Both the position numbers and the translations under genes were made by a program. A DNA stretch of 43,301 bases from Anaerospora hongkongensis (GTDB lineage Bacteria; Bacillota; Negativicutes; Sporomusales; DSM-15969), in NCBI RefSeq assembly GCF_004339805.1, contig NZ_SLUI01000006.1:1-43301 (forward strand), written 5' to 3'. How positions within the stretch are numbered: position 1 is the stretch's first letter; every line of letters starts with the position of its first letter. The notes under the pieces are model-generated. The model searched no databases, had not been told where the DNA came from, and worked only from the letters and a program-made list of their open reading frames with translations. Below, piece by piece: positions 1 through 7,487 of the stretch.

Positions 1-51
1 AAAAAAAATTAAACAGCCTTAGTCCGATGGAGTTTCGAACCAAGACTGCTT
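1..51 (-). terminator. intrinsic terminator of the holin-like toxin transcript
   Basis: Read on the minus strand, arm 51-40 pairs with arm 22-11 over 12 bp, using three G-U pairs, and is followed at once by a U-run (positions 9-1). It lies about 55 nt after the stop of the minus-strand toxin gene, so it most likely ends that transcript. Confidence 0.75.
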
Positions 52-107
52 AAACTTTTCTTTTTTGCTCTGTCTACTTGACAGGGGGCACTTCAGGCTA
101 GGGGCGG

Positions 108-185
108 TTATTTCCTATTTATGATCAAAACAATAAGTGTTGCAAATGCAATCATTAGATACATTGCCTCAAATATCGTCATCAT
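108..185 (-). CDS. putative holin-like toxin, 25-residue membrane peptide
   Basis: A very short gene encoding MMTIFEAMYLMIAFATLIVL followed by IINRK. It has an acidic N-terminus, one hydrophobic helix (residues 8-22) and a basic tail. This pattern, especially the T-I-F-E-A-(x)-x-L-M-I-A-F-A-T-L core, is that of the small holin-like toxins of Firmicutes (Hol_Tox type), which are normally type I toxins that damage the membrane. A strong purine-rich ribosome binding site (AAAGGGGG) lies 5-6 nt before the first ATG. The second ATG directly after it could also serve. A terminator follows on the same strand (1-51), and an opposing terminator at 231-272 suggests antisense transcription over the gene. 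The family call rests on sequence resemblance recognised by eye; the toxicity is inferred. Confidence 0.72.
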   Translation of the reverse strand: MMTIFEAMYLMIAFATLIVLIINRK

Positions 186-230
186 ACCACCCCCTTTCAA
201 AAGGGTGTGGCCGACCGCTCAATTTTGCGA

Positions 231-272
231 CAAAAGAACGGCTTCCGGCTATGGCTGGCTGCCGTTCTTTTG
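231..272 (+). terminator. intrinsic terminator, plus strand
   Basis: A perfect 12-bp inverted repeat (CAAAAGAACGGC at 231-242, GCCGTTCTTTTG at 261-272) followed by TTTTC on the plus strand only. No plus-strand protein gene precedes it, so it probably ends an RNA transcribed antisense to the toxin gene, or a transcript entering from the left. Confidence 0.65.
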
Positions 273-408
273 TTTTCTTGTCGGGCTCTTTTAGTACGGC
301 CCTTTCTTTTGCTGCTCGTGATCAAGGTTATTGTTTGACTCTGGCAGGCATATATTTTTTCATACAGTCTGGTACTGTGCCTTACCCACGAGAAAAGGGA
401 GGATGATT

Positions 409-2337
409 ATGGCTACCATTGACTTTGAGAAGTTAATTAAACAGGACCGCCAAGAGCGCAAGCAGCCTCATTTTTCAGGGACATTGCTGGACTATTTGGC
501 GATTGTTAAGGAGAATCCCAAAATTGCCATGCTGTCGCATCAGCGGATGTACGAATTGTTGACCAGGGCCGGAATTGAGGTCATTAAAACAGAAGAGCAT
601 CCCCGGCTAAAGCGGATTTACGGTAATGATACCATCAAGCGCTATAATTTTTTCAAATATGATTTCTATGGCATTGATAAAACAATCATGAAAATCATGC
701 GCTATTTCCACTCGGCGGCAATGAGAGGGGAAGAAGCCCGGCAGGTTATTTATCTGGTAGGCCCGGTAGGGGCAGGCAAGTCTTCCCTGATGGAAGCGCT
801 GAAGCGGGCACTGGAAATAAGCCCGCCTATTTATTCCATTCAGGATTGCCCAATGCGCGAGGAACCGCTGCACCTCATTCCCAAACACTTGCGCCCTGAG
901 TTCGAGAAACAGCTGGGGATACGTATTGAAGGGGATTTATGCCCTGTCTGCCGTTACCGGCTCAAAAATGAATATAACGGAGAATTTGAACGATATCCGG
1001 TGACGACTTCTGAATTCTCCATCCGTTCCCGTAAAGGCATTGGTGTCGTGCCGCCAGTTGATCCCAATAACCAGGATACTTCGGTGCTGGTCGGCTCGGT
1101 GGACATTTCCAAAATGGATCTGTACTCGGAAGATGATCCCCGGGTGCTGTCTTTAAACGGTGCTTTTAATGTAGGCAATCGCGGCATTGTTGAGTTCATT
1201 GAGGTATTTAAAAATGATGTGGAATACTTGCATACCATGATTACTGCGACGCAGGAGAAGTCGATTCCTTCACCGGGGAAAGGCTCGATGATTTACTTTG
1301 ACGGTATTATTCTGGCTCACTCGAATGAGGCGGAATGGAATAAATTCAAATCTGACCATACCAATGAGGCGATTTTGGACCGGATTGTAAAGGTGGAAGT
1401 CCCGTACTGCCTGGAGCTGGATGAGGAAGTGAAGATCTATCAAAAGATTCTCCGCAATAGCTCCTTTGATGCGCATATTGCTCCCCACACCATCGAAATG
1501 GCATCCATGTTTGCCATTCTTACCCGCTTAAGCCCGTCAACCAAAGTAGATGCGCTGACCAAGCTTAAGATCTATAACGGCGAAGAGATTGTAGAGCAGG
1601 GCTCAACCAAGAAGGTCGATGTCTTTGAATTGCGGGAGGAAACACCACGAGAAGGGATGACCGGCATTTCTACCCGCTTTATTATGAAAGCTATCGATAC
1701 GGCGCTGTCTGAATCCGAGAATAATTGCATTAATCCGATTGCCATTGCCGATACCCTGGTCAAAGCTACCAAGGAACTGGCGATTCCGGATGATGAAAAG
1801 CGGCGGTATCTGGCTTTTCTGCAGGATGCGATTAAAAAAGAATACCACAAAGTAGTGGAAAAAGAGATTACCCGGGCCTTTATTCACGGTTATAAGGAGC
1901 AGGCGGAAAGCCTGTTTAATAATTATCTTGATCATTCCGAGGCCTATGTGAATGCTACAAAGCTGAAGGATAAAAGCACCGGTGAGGAGCTGGAACCGGA
2001 TATTAAATTCCTCCAGTCCATTGAAGAGCAAATCGGTATTACCGGCACTGCTGCCCGCGGCTTCCGCCAGGATGTTACCGCCTATATGTTCTCCTTGCTG
2101 CGCAACGGCGGCACCATTGAATACAGCAGCTACGAACCCTTGAAAGAAGCAATTGAAAAGAAGCTGACTGCCTCGGTGAAAGAACTGTCCAGGGTAATTA
2201 CCAAAGCGCGGGTGCGGGATAAAGAGCAGGCAACTAAGTATAATGCAATGGTTGATGAAATGAAGCGCAATGGCTATTGCGATCATTGCTGCAATGTCAT
2301 ATTGAAATATGCCGCGAATAACCTGTGGAAGGACTAG
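409..2337 (+). CDS. prkA: PrkA family AAA+ serine kinase/protease-like sporulation protein
   Basis: The product has 642 residues, the usual PrkA length (about 630-640). An N-terminal PrkA AAA domain carries Walker A GPVGAGKS at residues 118-125, and the PrkA C-terminal domain follows. Cys pairs occur around residue 180 (CPVC) and near the C-terminus (CDHCC). PrkA proteins have been described as serine kinases and more recently as AAA+ proteases; in Bacillus prkA is under sporulation control. The start at 409 was chosen because AGGGAGG sits 6 nt before it; the ATG at 403 abuts the ribosome binding site and more upstream starts lack one. It is the first gene of an operon with yhbH (6-nt gap) and spoVR. 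Upstream, CATACAGT at 361-368 matches the -10 of mother-cell sigma factors (sigma-E/K), but I see no convincing -35 at the right spacing. Confidence 0.95.
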   Translation: MATIDFEKLIKQDRQERKQPHFSGTLLDYLAIVKENPKIAMLSHQRMYELLTRAGIEVIKTEEHPRLKRIYGNDTIKRYNFFKYDFYGIDKTIMKIMRYFHSAAMRGEEARQVIYLVGPVGAGKSSLMEALKRALEISPPIYSIQDCPMREEPLHLIPKHLRPEFEKQLGIRIEGDLCPVCRYRLKNEYNGEFERYPVTTSEFSIRSRKGIGVVPPVDPNNQDTSVLVGSVDISKMDLYSEDDPRVLSLNGAFNVGNRGIVEFIEVFKNDVEYLHTMITATQEKSIPSPGKGSMIYFDGIILAHSNEAEWNKFKSDHTNEAILDRIVKVEVPYCLELDEEVKIYQKILRNSSFDAHIAPHTIEMASMFAILTRLSPSTKVDALTKLKIYNGEEIVEQGSTKKVDVFELREETPREGMTGISTRFIMKAIDTALSESENNCINPIAIADTLVKATKELAIPDDEKRRYLAFLQDAIKKEYHKVVEKEITRAFIHGYKEQAESLFNNYLDHSEAYVNATKLKDKSTGEELEPDIKFLQSIEEQIGITGTAARGFRQDVTAYMFSLLRNGGTIEYSSYEPLKEAIEKKLTASVKELSRVITKARVRDKEQATKYNAMVDEMKRNGYCDHCCNVILKYAANNLWKD

Positions 2338-2343
2338 AGGGCC

Positions 2344-3525
2344 ATGGCAATTTTCAAGGACGGAGGCTTTGGTCAGTCCGACCGCTCAGCCTGGGACCGT
2401 AAACGGCACCGGCAGCTGGTAGAAGAAGCTATTAAAAAGAATATGGGCGATATTATCGCCGAAGAGAGCATTATCGGCCAAAGCAAGACGAAAAAAATTA
2501 AAGTACCCATCAAGGGGCTAAAGGAATATCAGTTCGTCTATGGCAAAAATAATGGCGGCGCGGCATCAGGTACCGGTCAGGAGCACAAGGGACAGGTAGT
2601 GGGCAAGGTCAAAGGTGACCAGGGGGAAGACGGGCAGGGCCAGGCTGGAAATGATCCTGGCGAAGATATTTACGAAACGGAAATTACGATTGACGAGCTG
2701 ATTGGCTACTTGTTTGAGGACCTGAAACTGCCTGACATGGAGCGCAAGAAGTTTGCTCAAATTGAAGCGGAACGCAAGTTTAAGCGCTCCGGCGTTCAGC
2801 GCCAGGGCATTCCGCCCCGGTTAAACAAAAAACGCTCGCTCATGGAAAAAATCAAGCGGGAAAAAATGGCCCGCCGCGAGCGGGCAGCCGCAGAGTCCGG
2901 CGAGGCCGAGCGCATTCCTTTCCGGGAAGAGGATCTGCGTTACTGGCGGGTCAAGGAAGATACGCGCCGGCATTCCAATGCCGTGGTTATTTGCATTATG
3001 GACACATCGGGCTCAATGGATCAGACTAAAAAATATCTGGCCCGCAGTTTTTACTTTTTGCTTTATCAATTTGTGCTGTGGAAATACGAGCAGGTGGAAG
3101 TTGTATTCATTGCTCATACGACGGAAGCGAAAGAAGTGACCGAGGATGAATTTTTTCATCGCGGCGAAGCGGGGGGGACCTATATTTCCAGCGGCTATGC
3201 CAAGGCGTTGTCCGTTATTGAGGAACGGTACAATCCGGAGGTTTGGAATATCTACACCTTTCATTGCTCGGACGGCGACAATTGGAGCAATGACAATGAT
3301 AAGGCCGTAGAACTGGCTGCCCGGTTATGCTTAATCTGCAACTTGTTTGGCTATGGGGAAATTATGGGCGGCTACGGCTATGGCAGCACGATCCGCCGCG
3401 AATATGAGCAGCGGATAAAGGCGGACAATTTTGTTATGGTCACAATGGGTCAAAAAGAAGATGTCTGGCCGGCCTTCAAGCAAATCCTTGATAACGAATC
3501 AGCTGCCGGAGGTGACTGGGAGTGA
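2344..3525 (+). CDS. yhbH: YhbH/YeaH family protein (DUF444), sporulation-associated
   Basis: A 393-residue protein close in length to B. subtilis YhbH. It begins MAIFKDGGFGQSDRSAWDR, typical of DUF444, has a charged, Gly/Gln-rich linker (residues about 70-105), and ends in a von Willebrand A-like domain with a MIDAS motif (DTSGSM, about residue 220). Proteins of this family are almost always encoded beside prkA/yeaG and spoVR; their biochemical role is not settled, though the MIDAS suggests metal-dependent protein binding. It starts 6 nt after prkA with AGAGGG before the ATG, and its stop overlaps the GTG start of spoVR by 4 nt, so the three are translationally coupled. Confidence 0.93.
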   Translation: MAIFKDGGFGQSDRSAWDRKRHRQLVEEAIKKNMGDIIAEESIIGQSKTKKIKVPIKGLKEYQFVYGKNNGGAASGTGQEHKGQVVGKVKGDQGEDGQGQAGNDPGEDIYETEITIDELIGYLFEDLKLPDMERKKFAQIEAERKFKRSGVQRQGIPPRLNKKRSLMEKIKREKMARRERAAAESGEAERIPFREEDLRYWRVKEDTRRHSNAVVICIMDTSGSMDQTKKYLARSFYFLLYQFVLWKYEQVEVVFIAHTTEAKEVTEDEFFHRGEAGGTYISSGYAKALSVIEERYNPEVWNIYTFHCSDGDNWSNDNDKAVELAARLCLICNLFGYGEIMGGYGYGSTIRREYEQRIKADNFVMVTMGQKEDVWPAFKQILDNESAAGGDWE

Positions 3526-4835
3526 GAGAATACGCCATGCGGGAGCTGGAGTATTGGAATGACCGCATTGAAGAGCTGGTTCTAAAAGCCGGTCTGGATT
3601 GTTTTGAACAGTATTTTGAAATCGTCAGTTATGAGGATATGCTGTGTTACAGCGCTTATGTGGGAATGCCTTCACACTACCCGCACTGGAGCTATGGAAA
3701 ATGCTATGAGCGGCAGAAAAGCTTTTATCAGTACAACTTAGCCGGACTGCCTTATGAAATGGTGATTAATTCCGATCCCTGCATTGCCTATTTAATGCGG
3801 GATAATACGCTGCTGCTGCAAATACTCACCATTGCCCATGTTTACGGGCACAATGATTTCTTTAAAAACAACCGGATTTTTAAACGGGATACCTACCCCG
3901 AACGGACGGTGGAAATGTTTAAAACACATGCTAACCGGGTCCGGCAATATAACAATGATCCCAGTATCGGCGCCGAAAAGGTGGAGCGCATCTTAGATGC
4001 CGCCCATGCACTGAGGTTTCAGGTATGCCGTCACGGTGAAGGCCGGCTGCCGGACCGGAAGCAATTGGCTGCAGAAGCTGCCGTTACTGTCCCGGAACGC
4101 CTGCAAGAAGACCTGCTGGCTTTTTTGGCTGAACGCAGCCCGCTGCTGGCAGAGTGGGAGCGGGATTTAATCACGATCGTCCGCGAAGAAACCCTGTATT
4201 TTATTCCCCAAATGGAAACGAAAATTATGAATGAAGGCTGGGCCAGCTACTGGCATTACCAACTGCTCAATCAGCTGGAATTGCCGCAAGGGCTGCAGCT
4301 GGAATTTCTGCAGCGTCATAATCTGGTCATCCGGCCTCACGAAGGCCGGATCAATCCCTATTTTGTCGGCTTTAAAATGTTTGAATATCTGGCTAAACAG
4401 CCTGGCGGTGCAGCTAAAATTAAAGAGGTCCGGGCCGAGGAGCGGGATCAGTCCTTTTTACGCCGTTATTTGAATCAGGAGCTGTGTGAACAATTATATC
4501 TGTTCAGCTATGCCGTTGACGGTGAAGATATCGTAGTTGACGAAGTGGCTGATGAGGAGGGCTGGAGAAAAGTACGGGATACGCTGGCAGCATCGGTAGG
4601 CTTAGGGGTTATTCCGGTCATCCGGCCGGTGAGTGTTGAACAGGGAACTTTGGTGTTGGAGCATGTGTATGATGGACGGGAACTGGAATTGAATTATGCG
4701 AAAGAAACACTGAAATACGTTGCCGAACTATGGGGAGCAAAAGTAGAATTGCGAACACAGATAGCCGGACAGGCGAAGCTGCTGATTTGTACAGCAGATA
4801 AGCTGGTGTCCTTGCAGGATACGGGAACTTGTTAA
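3522..4835 (+). CDS. spoVR: SpoVR family protein (spore cortex formation)
   Basis: A 437-residue SpoVR family protein. Recognisable family stretches include the WSYGKCYERQKSFYQYN block and PYEMVINSDPCIAYLMRDN near the N-terminus, and later MNEGWASYWHY. In Bacillus SpoVR is needed for normal spore cortex; its molecular activity is unknown. I chose the GTG at 3522, which overlaps the yhbH stop (GTGA) and has GGAGGTGAC about 9 nt upstream; the ATG at 3537 is an alternative that would shorten it by five residues. It is the last gene of prkA-yhbH-spoVR. No hairpin terminator was seen before the next promoter at 4844. Confidence 0.93.
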   Translation: MREYAMRELEYWNDRIEELVLKAGLDCFEQYFEIVSYEDMLCYSAYVGMPSHYPHWSYGKCYERQKSFYQYNLAGLPYEMVINSDPCIAYLMRDNTLLLQILTIAHVYGHNDFFKNNRIFKRDTYPERTVEMFKTHANRVRQYNNDPSIGAEKVERILDAAHALRFQVCRHGEGRLPDRKQLAAEAAVTVPERLQEDLLAFLAERSPLLAEWERDLITIVREETLYFIPQMETKIMNEGWASYWHYQLLNQLELPQGLQLEFLQRHNLVIRPHEGRINPYFVGFKMFEYLAKQPGGAAKIKEVRAEERDQSFLRRYLNQELCEQLYLFSYAVDGEDIVVDEVADEEGWRKVRDTLAASVGLGVIPVIRPVSVEQGTLVLEHVYDGRELELNYAKETLKYVAELWGAKVELRTQIAGQAKLLICTADKLVSLQDTGTC

Positions 4836-4843
4836 AAGAATGC

Positions 4844-4872
4844 TTGTCGAATATTGACGATACGGGTATAAT
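4844..4872 (+). promoter_or_regulatory. sigma-A type promoter for yjfB
   Basis: TTGTCG (4844-4849), 17-nt spacer, perfect TATAAT (4867-4872). It lies just after spoVR and about 50 nt before the yjfB start, so yjfB is probably a separate unit. Confidence 0.75.
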
Positions 4873-4925
4873 AAGGATAAGAATACCAATTAGCGAATCG
4901 TAACAATAGAGGAGTTGGCAGGATT

Positions 4926-5111
4926 ATGGACATCGCAGCATTATCAACCGTATCTGCTAATGTTCGGATACAACAAGAGGTTAGTGTTTTAAATATGAAA
5001 CGAGCAATGGAGCTCACTGAGCAGAATGGTCAAGGCATTCAACAGCTTATTCAGTCAGTGGGGCAATCGCTGGAGCCTCATTTAGGAAAAAATGTGGACA
5101 TTGCTATATAA
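4926..5111 (+). CDS. yjfB: YjfB family protein (putative motility protein)
   Basis: A 61-residue protein that begins MDIAALS and ends PHLGKNVDIAI, the two ends that define the small YjfB family (named putative motility proteins in databases). The middle contains the usual VQQEVSxxxMKxAM-like helix followed by a Gln-rich helix. No signal peptide or membrane segment is visible. Function is unproven. It has its own sigma-A promoter (4844-4872) and a strong terminator directly after the stop (5121-5157), so it is monocistronic. The ribosome binding site (AGGAG) is about 11 nt upstream of the ATG. Confidence 0.82.
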   Translation: MDIAALSTVSANVRIQQEVSVLNMKRAMELTEQNGQGIQQLIQSVGQSLEPHLGKNVDIAI

Positions 5112-5120
5112 ATACAGCAA

Positions 5121-5157
5121 CAAGGACTTACCGGGCGGTAAGTCCTTGTTCTTTTTT
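5121..5157 (+). terminator. intrinsic terminator after yjfB
   Basis: Perfect 12-bp stem CAAGGACTTACC/GGTAAGTCCTTG (5121-5132, 5137-5148) with a 4-nt loop, followed by TTCTTTTTT. The stem overlaps the last codons and stop of the convergent minus-strand gene ending at 5128. Confidence 0.93.
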
Positions 5158-5910
5158 CGGCGGGCGGTCAAACTCTGTCATGTATTTCCAATAGCGCATT
5201 GGCATATGGCTCCGACGGCACTTGGGGTTATACCGCCCTTCGATGGCGATTGTGTCATAAAACAGCCGCCACAGGTCACGAAATGCCCGTTCTGTTTCAT
5301 CCGCTTCGGGCATCTCCAGCGTATCGATTGGAATCACCGCTGATTGATACGGCTGATAAACCAGCCCCATACCATGCGTTTGATCATGAATTAAAAAGCG
5401 TTCTTCTGGAAAACGCTCGCAAAAGTGCTGCGCCATCAGGGGCAGTACAAAATTTTGGGGTGCGATAGCTGCTACCAGGACGTTATTAAAAATGGAAAAA
5501 CGGACAAAGCCTGTTAATAGGTGACTCTCTCTTTCTAAATGCTTAACGGCTTTCGCGAGTTTACTTACGTTGTCATTGGCCAGCATCGCCATGACTGAGG
5601 GACCCTGGCTGTATCCCAGCCGCAGAAACAGCAGGATGTGCAGTTCTTTCTGTTCAAGACAGGTTAAAAAGGCGCGCTTGACGAAATTGAGGGCCGCCGG
5701 TCCCAGCTTTTGGGGGATAGAAGCCAAAACCCGTTTGGCTTTTCGTAAATCAGTAGGAATTGTCTTTCCTAAAAAAAGCTGCGAGTGGGAATTGGCAGCA
5801 AGCTGGATATCCATCGGTACTTCTTTCTTTTCATAGCTTTCAAATATACAGCATAACAGACCGTCAAAGCTGCCGTCGTAGTAGTAGATCAGTCCGGCAT
5901 CATCAGGCAT
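5128..5910 (-). CDS. DUF4130 family protein, partner of the radical SAM DNA repair-type protein
   Basis: A 260-residue protein starting MPDDAGLIYYYDGSFDGLLC, typical of the DUF4130/TIGR03915 family (probable DNA metabolism protein). Members with the block YNPKCRRSHMPMRYWKYMTEF near the C-terminus are known; in many proteobacteria this domain is fused to a uracil-DNA-glycosylase-like domain. Here it is stand-alone. The start at 5910 was chosen because AGGGAGG precedes it by about 10 nt and it begins 1 nt after the stop of the upstream radical SAM gene; a longer reading frame would overlap that gene by some 170 nt with no ribosome binding site. Its function is unknown; a DNA repair or base-modification role is inferred from the family's partners. 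Its 3' end lies in the yjfB terminator stem. Confidence 0.85.
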   Translation of the reverse strand: MPDDAGLIYYYDGSFDGLLCCIFESYEKKEVPMDIQLAANSHSQLFLGKTIPTDLRKAKRVLASIPQKLGPAALNFVKRAFLTCLEQKELHILLFLRLGYSQGPSVMAMLANDNVSKLAKAVKHLERESHLLTGFVRFSIFNNVLVAAIAPQNFVLPLMAQHFCERFPEERFLIHDQTHGMGLVYQPYQSAVIPIDTLEMPEADETERAFRDLWRLFYDTIAIEGRYNPKCRRSHMPMRYWKYMTEFDRPPKKEQGLTAR

Positions 5911-5911
5911 C

Positions 5912-7183
5912 TTAGCCAAGCCTCCCTTCAAGAGCCGGCAGCGGCTGATCAAATAACGAAAGTTGTTCTGCTGCGGTTCCTCTTTCGGAGAGCAGTGCGA
6001 GGAGCAGGGAATGCTGGGAGAGTTTGCTGCTGTCCCGTGTTTTTCCACTGCAGGTAATAAAGTATTGTGCCCGCTTAAGCACAACTCCTAATTTTTTCAG
6101 GTCCTCAAAGCGGAGCGTGCTTACTCGGCGGGCAGTTGCAATGCGCATGGCACTTGTTACCCCGATACCGGGCACCCGGAGTAAATGCTGATAAGGGGCA
6201 CGATTGACATCAACAGGAAAAAAATCAGGATGCTGTAGTGCCCAGCTGCATTTCGGATCTAAATGAGGATGGAAACTCTGCTGCTCCTGATCCAGCAGTT
6301 CATTGGCGGAAAAACCGTAAAACCGAAGCAGCCAGTCGGCCTGATACAGCCGGTGCTCCCGTAAAAGCGGCGGCTTCGTATCTAATGCCGGCAGGGAACT
6401 ATCCTCCGTCACCGGCAGATAGGCAGAGAAAAAAACACGTTTTAGTTTATATTTTTTATATAATCCTTCGGCGAGATTGAGAATCTGAAAATCGGTTTCC
6501 GGGGTGGCCCCAATAATCATTTGCGTGCTCTGTCCGGCAGGCACAAATTTGGGAGCATGCCGGTATTTCACGATATCCCGGGAGTTTTCCTGTATTCTGC
6601 CCTGAATATAGCTCATGGGTGTTAAAATCGAGTGCTTTGTCTTATCGGGAGCCAGTAATTGCAAACTGTTTTGCGAGGGCAGCTCAATATTTACACTCAT
6701 CCGGTCGGCAAGCATACCGAGGCGAGTAAGCAAAAGGCTGTCGGCTCCCGGAATCGCTTTGGCATGAATATAGCCGCTAAACCGGTATTCCTCGCGCAAA
6801 ATGCGTAGTGCTTCGATCATCTGTTCGCAGGTATAGTCAGGGTTTTTCATTACACCGGAGCTCAAAAACAAGCCTTCTATATAATTGCGCCGGTAAAAAT
6901 TAATTGTCAGCTCAGCAAGTTCACGCGGTGTAAACGCAGTGCGCACAGTGTCATGAGAGCGTCGATTGACACAGTATTTGCAATCATAAGAGCAAATATT
7001 GGTCATCAAAACCTTCAACAAAGAGATGCAGCGTCCATCAGCAGAAAAACTGTGGCAGATACCAGCGGCACTGGCGCTGCCAATACTCCCTGCCTTTGCT
7101 TTTTTATTCACTCCGCTGGATGTACAAGCTACATCATACTTTGCTGCATCGGTTAAGATTTTCAACTTGTCAAAAACATCCAC
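5912..7183 (-). CDS. putative DNA modification/repair radical SAM protein
   Basis: A 423-residue radical SAM protein of the TIGR03916 type. The cluster-binding motif CSYDCKYC is at residues 64-71 (C64, C68, C71). A helix-hairpin-helix-like segment (LLRVPGIGVTSAMRIATARR) near residue 340 suggests DNA contact. The family opens xxFDKLKILTDAAKYDVAC, which fits a start at the GTG at 7183; this has AGAGGGG at the ideal 8-nt spacing. The GTG at 7192 abuts the same ribosome binding site and is less likely. It is co-transcribed with the DUF4130 gene (1-nt gap). The substrate is unknown in this family; nucleic-acid modification or repair is inferred from the HhH motif and the conserved partner. Confidence 0.87.
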   Translation of the reverse strand: MDVFDKLKILTDAAKYDVACTSSGVNKKAKAGSIGSASAAGICHSFSADGRCISLLKVLMTNICSYDCKYCVNRRSHDTVRTAFTPRELAELTINFYRRNYIEGLFLSSGVMKNPDYTCEQMIEALRILREEYRFSGYIHAKAIPGADSLLLTRLGMLADRMSVNIELPSQNSLQLLAPDKTKHSILTPMSYIQGRIQENSRDIVKYRHAPKFVPAGQSTQMIIGATPETDFQILNLAEGLYKKYKLKRVFFSAYLPVTEDSSLPALDTKPPLLREHRLYQADWLLRFYGFSANELLDQEQQSFHPHLDPKCSWALQHPDFFPVDVNRAPYQHLLRVPGIGVTSAMRIATARRVSTLRFEDLKKLGVVLKRAQYFITCSGKTRDSSKLSQHSLLLALLSERGTAAEQLSLFDQPLPALEGRLG

Positions 7184-7292
7184 AAGCGGCACCCCTCTAT
7201 GGTGATATTATGCTTAATTATACAAACAAAACAAGTGTTCGTCAAACATTTGTTCTGATTAGATGAGAGGTTTTTTCACAGGCGGAAATGGT

Positions 7293-7323
7293 TTGTACGA
7301 AGCAGCTTCGTTCATGGTATACT
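7293..7323 (+). promoter_or_regulatory. possible sigma-A extended -10 promoter of the sigma-54 regulator gene
   Basis: TTGTAC (7293-7298), 19-nt spacer, TATACT (7318-7323) preceded by TGG, an extended -10. The spacer holds a perfect palindrome CGAAGC-A-GCTTCG (7298-7310), which could be an operator. The same gene also has a sigma-54 site at 7422-7438. Confidence 0.5.
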
Positions 7324-7353
7324 AAGTATATAGTGTTTCTTTTAGCTCCATAG

Positions 7354-7370
7354 TGTCTTGAAAAGAGACA
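7354..7370. promoter_or_regulatory. candidate enhancer-binding (UAS) site upstream of the regulator
   Basis: An inverted repeat TGTCT-N7-AGACA about 52 nt upstream of the -24 element at 7422. It resembles the GACA/TGTC half-sites of the palindrome at 8849-8864 ahead of the CoA-transferase operon, so both may bind the regulator encoded at 7488-8822. This is inference from position and shared half-sites. Confidence 0.45.
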
Positions 7371-7421
7371 GTCACTCGCAGTACACGGTAATGCTGTCGC
7401 TGCAATTTTCGTAATGTTACC

Positions 7422-7438
7422 TTGGTATGATTTTTGCA
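7422..7438 (+). promoter_or_regulatory. sigma-54 (-24/-12) promoter of the regulator gene
   Basis: TTGGTATG-ATTT-TTGCA matches the YTGGCAYR-N4-TTGCW consensus with one mismatch (T for C) and has the required 10-nt distance between the GG (7424-7425) and GC (7436-7437). It lies 50 nt upstream of the start codon and implies autoregulation. Confidence 0.75.
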
Positions 7439-7487
7439 TGTTGTTGATAGGTTAGGTGTGAATCTGTTGAATAAGGAGCGGGATGTC

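Noticed and set aside
78..106. TTGACA at 78-83 as the promoter of an antisense antitoxin RNA
   Set aside because: No -10 element lies at 16-18 nt (the sequence there is GGGGCG), so the start of such an RNA cannot be placed.
361..368. CATACAGT as a sigma-E/sigma-K promoter for prkA
   Set aside because: The -10 match is good, but no -35 element is at the required spacing, so it is mentioned only as a possibility with prkA.
1603..2286. A long open frame on the minus strand inside prkA
   Set aside because: It is a shadow of the prkA coding sequence, with no ribosome binding site or recognisable protein.
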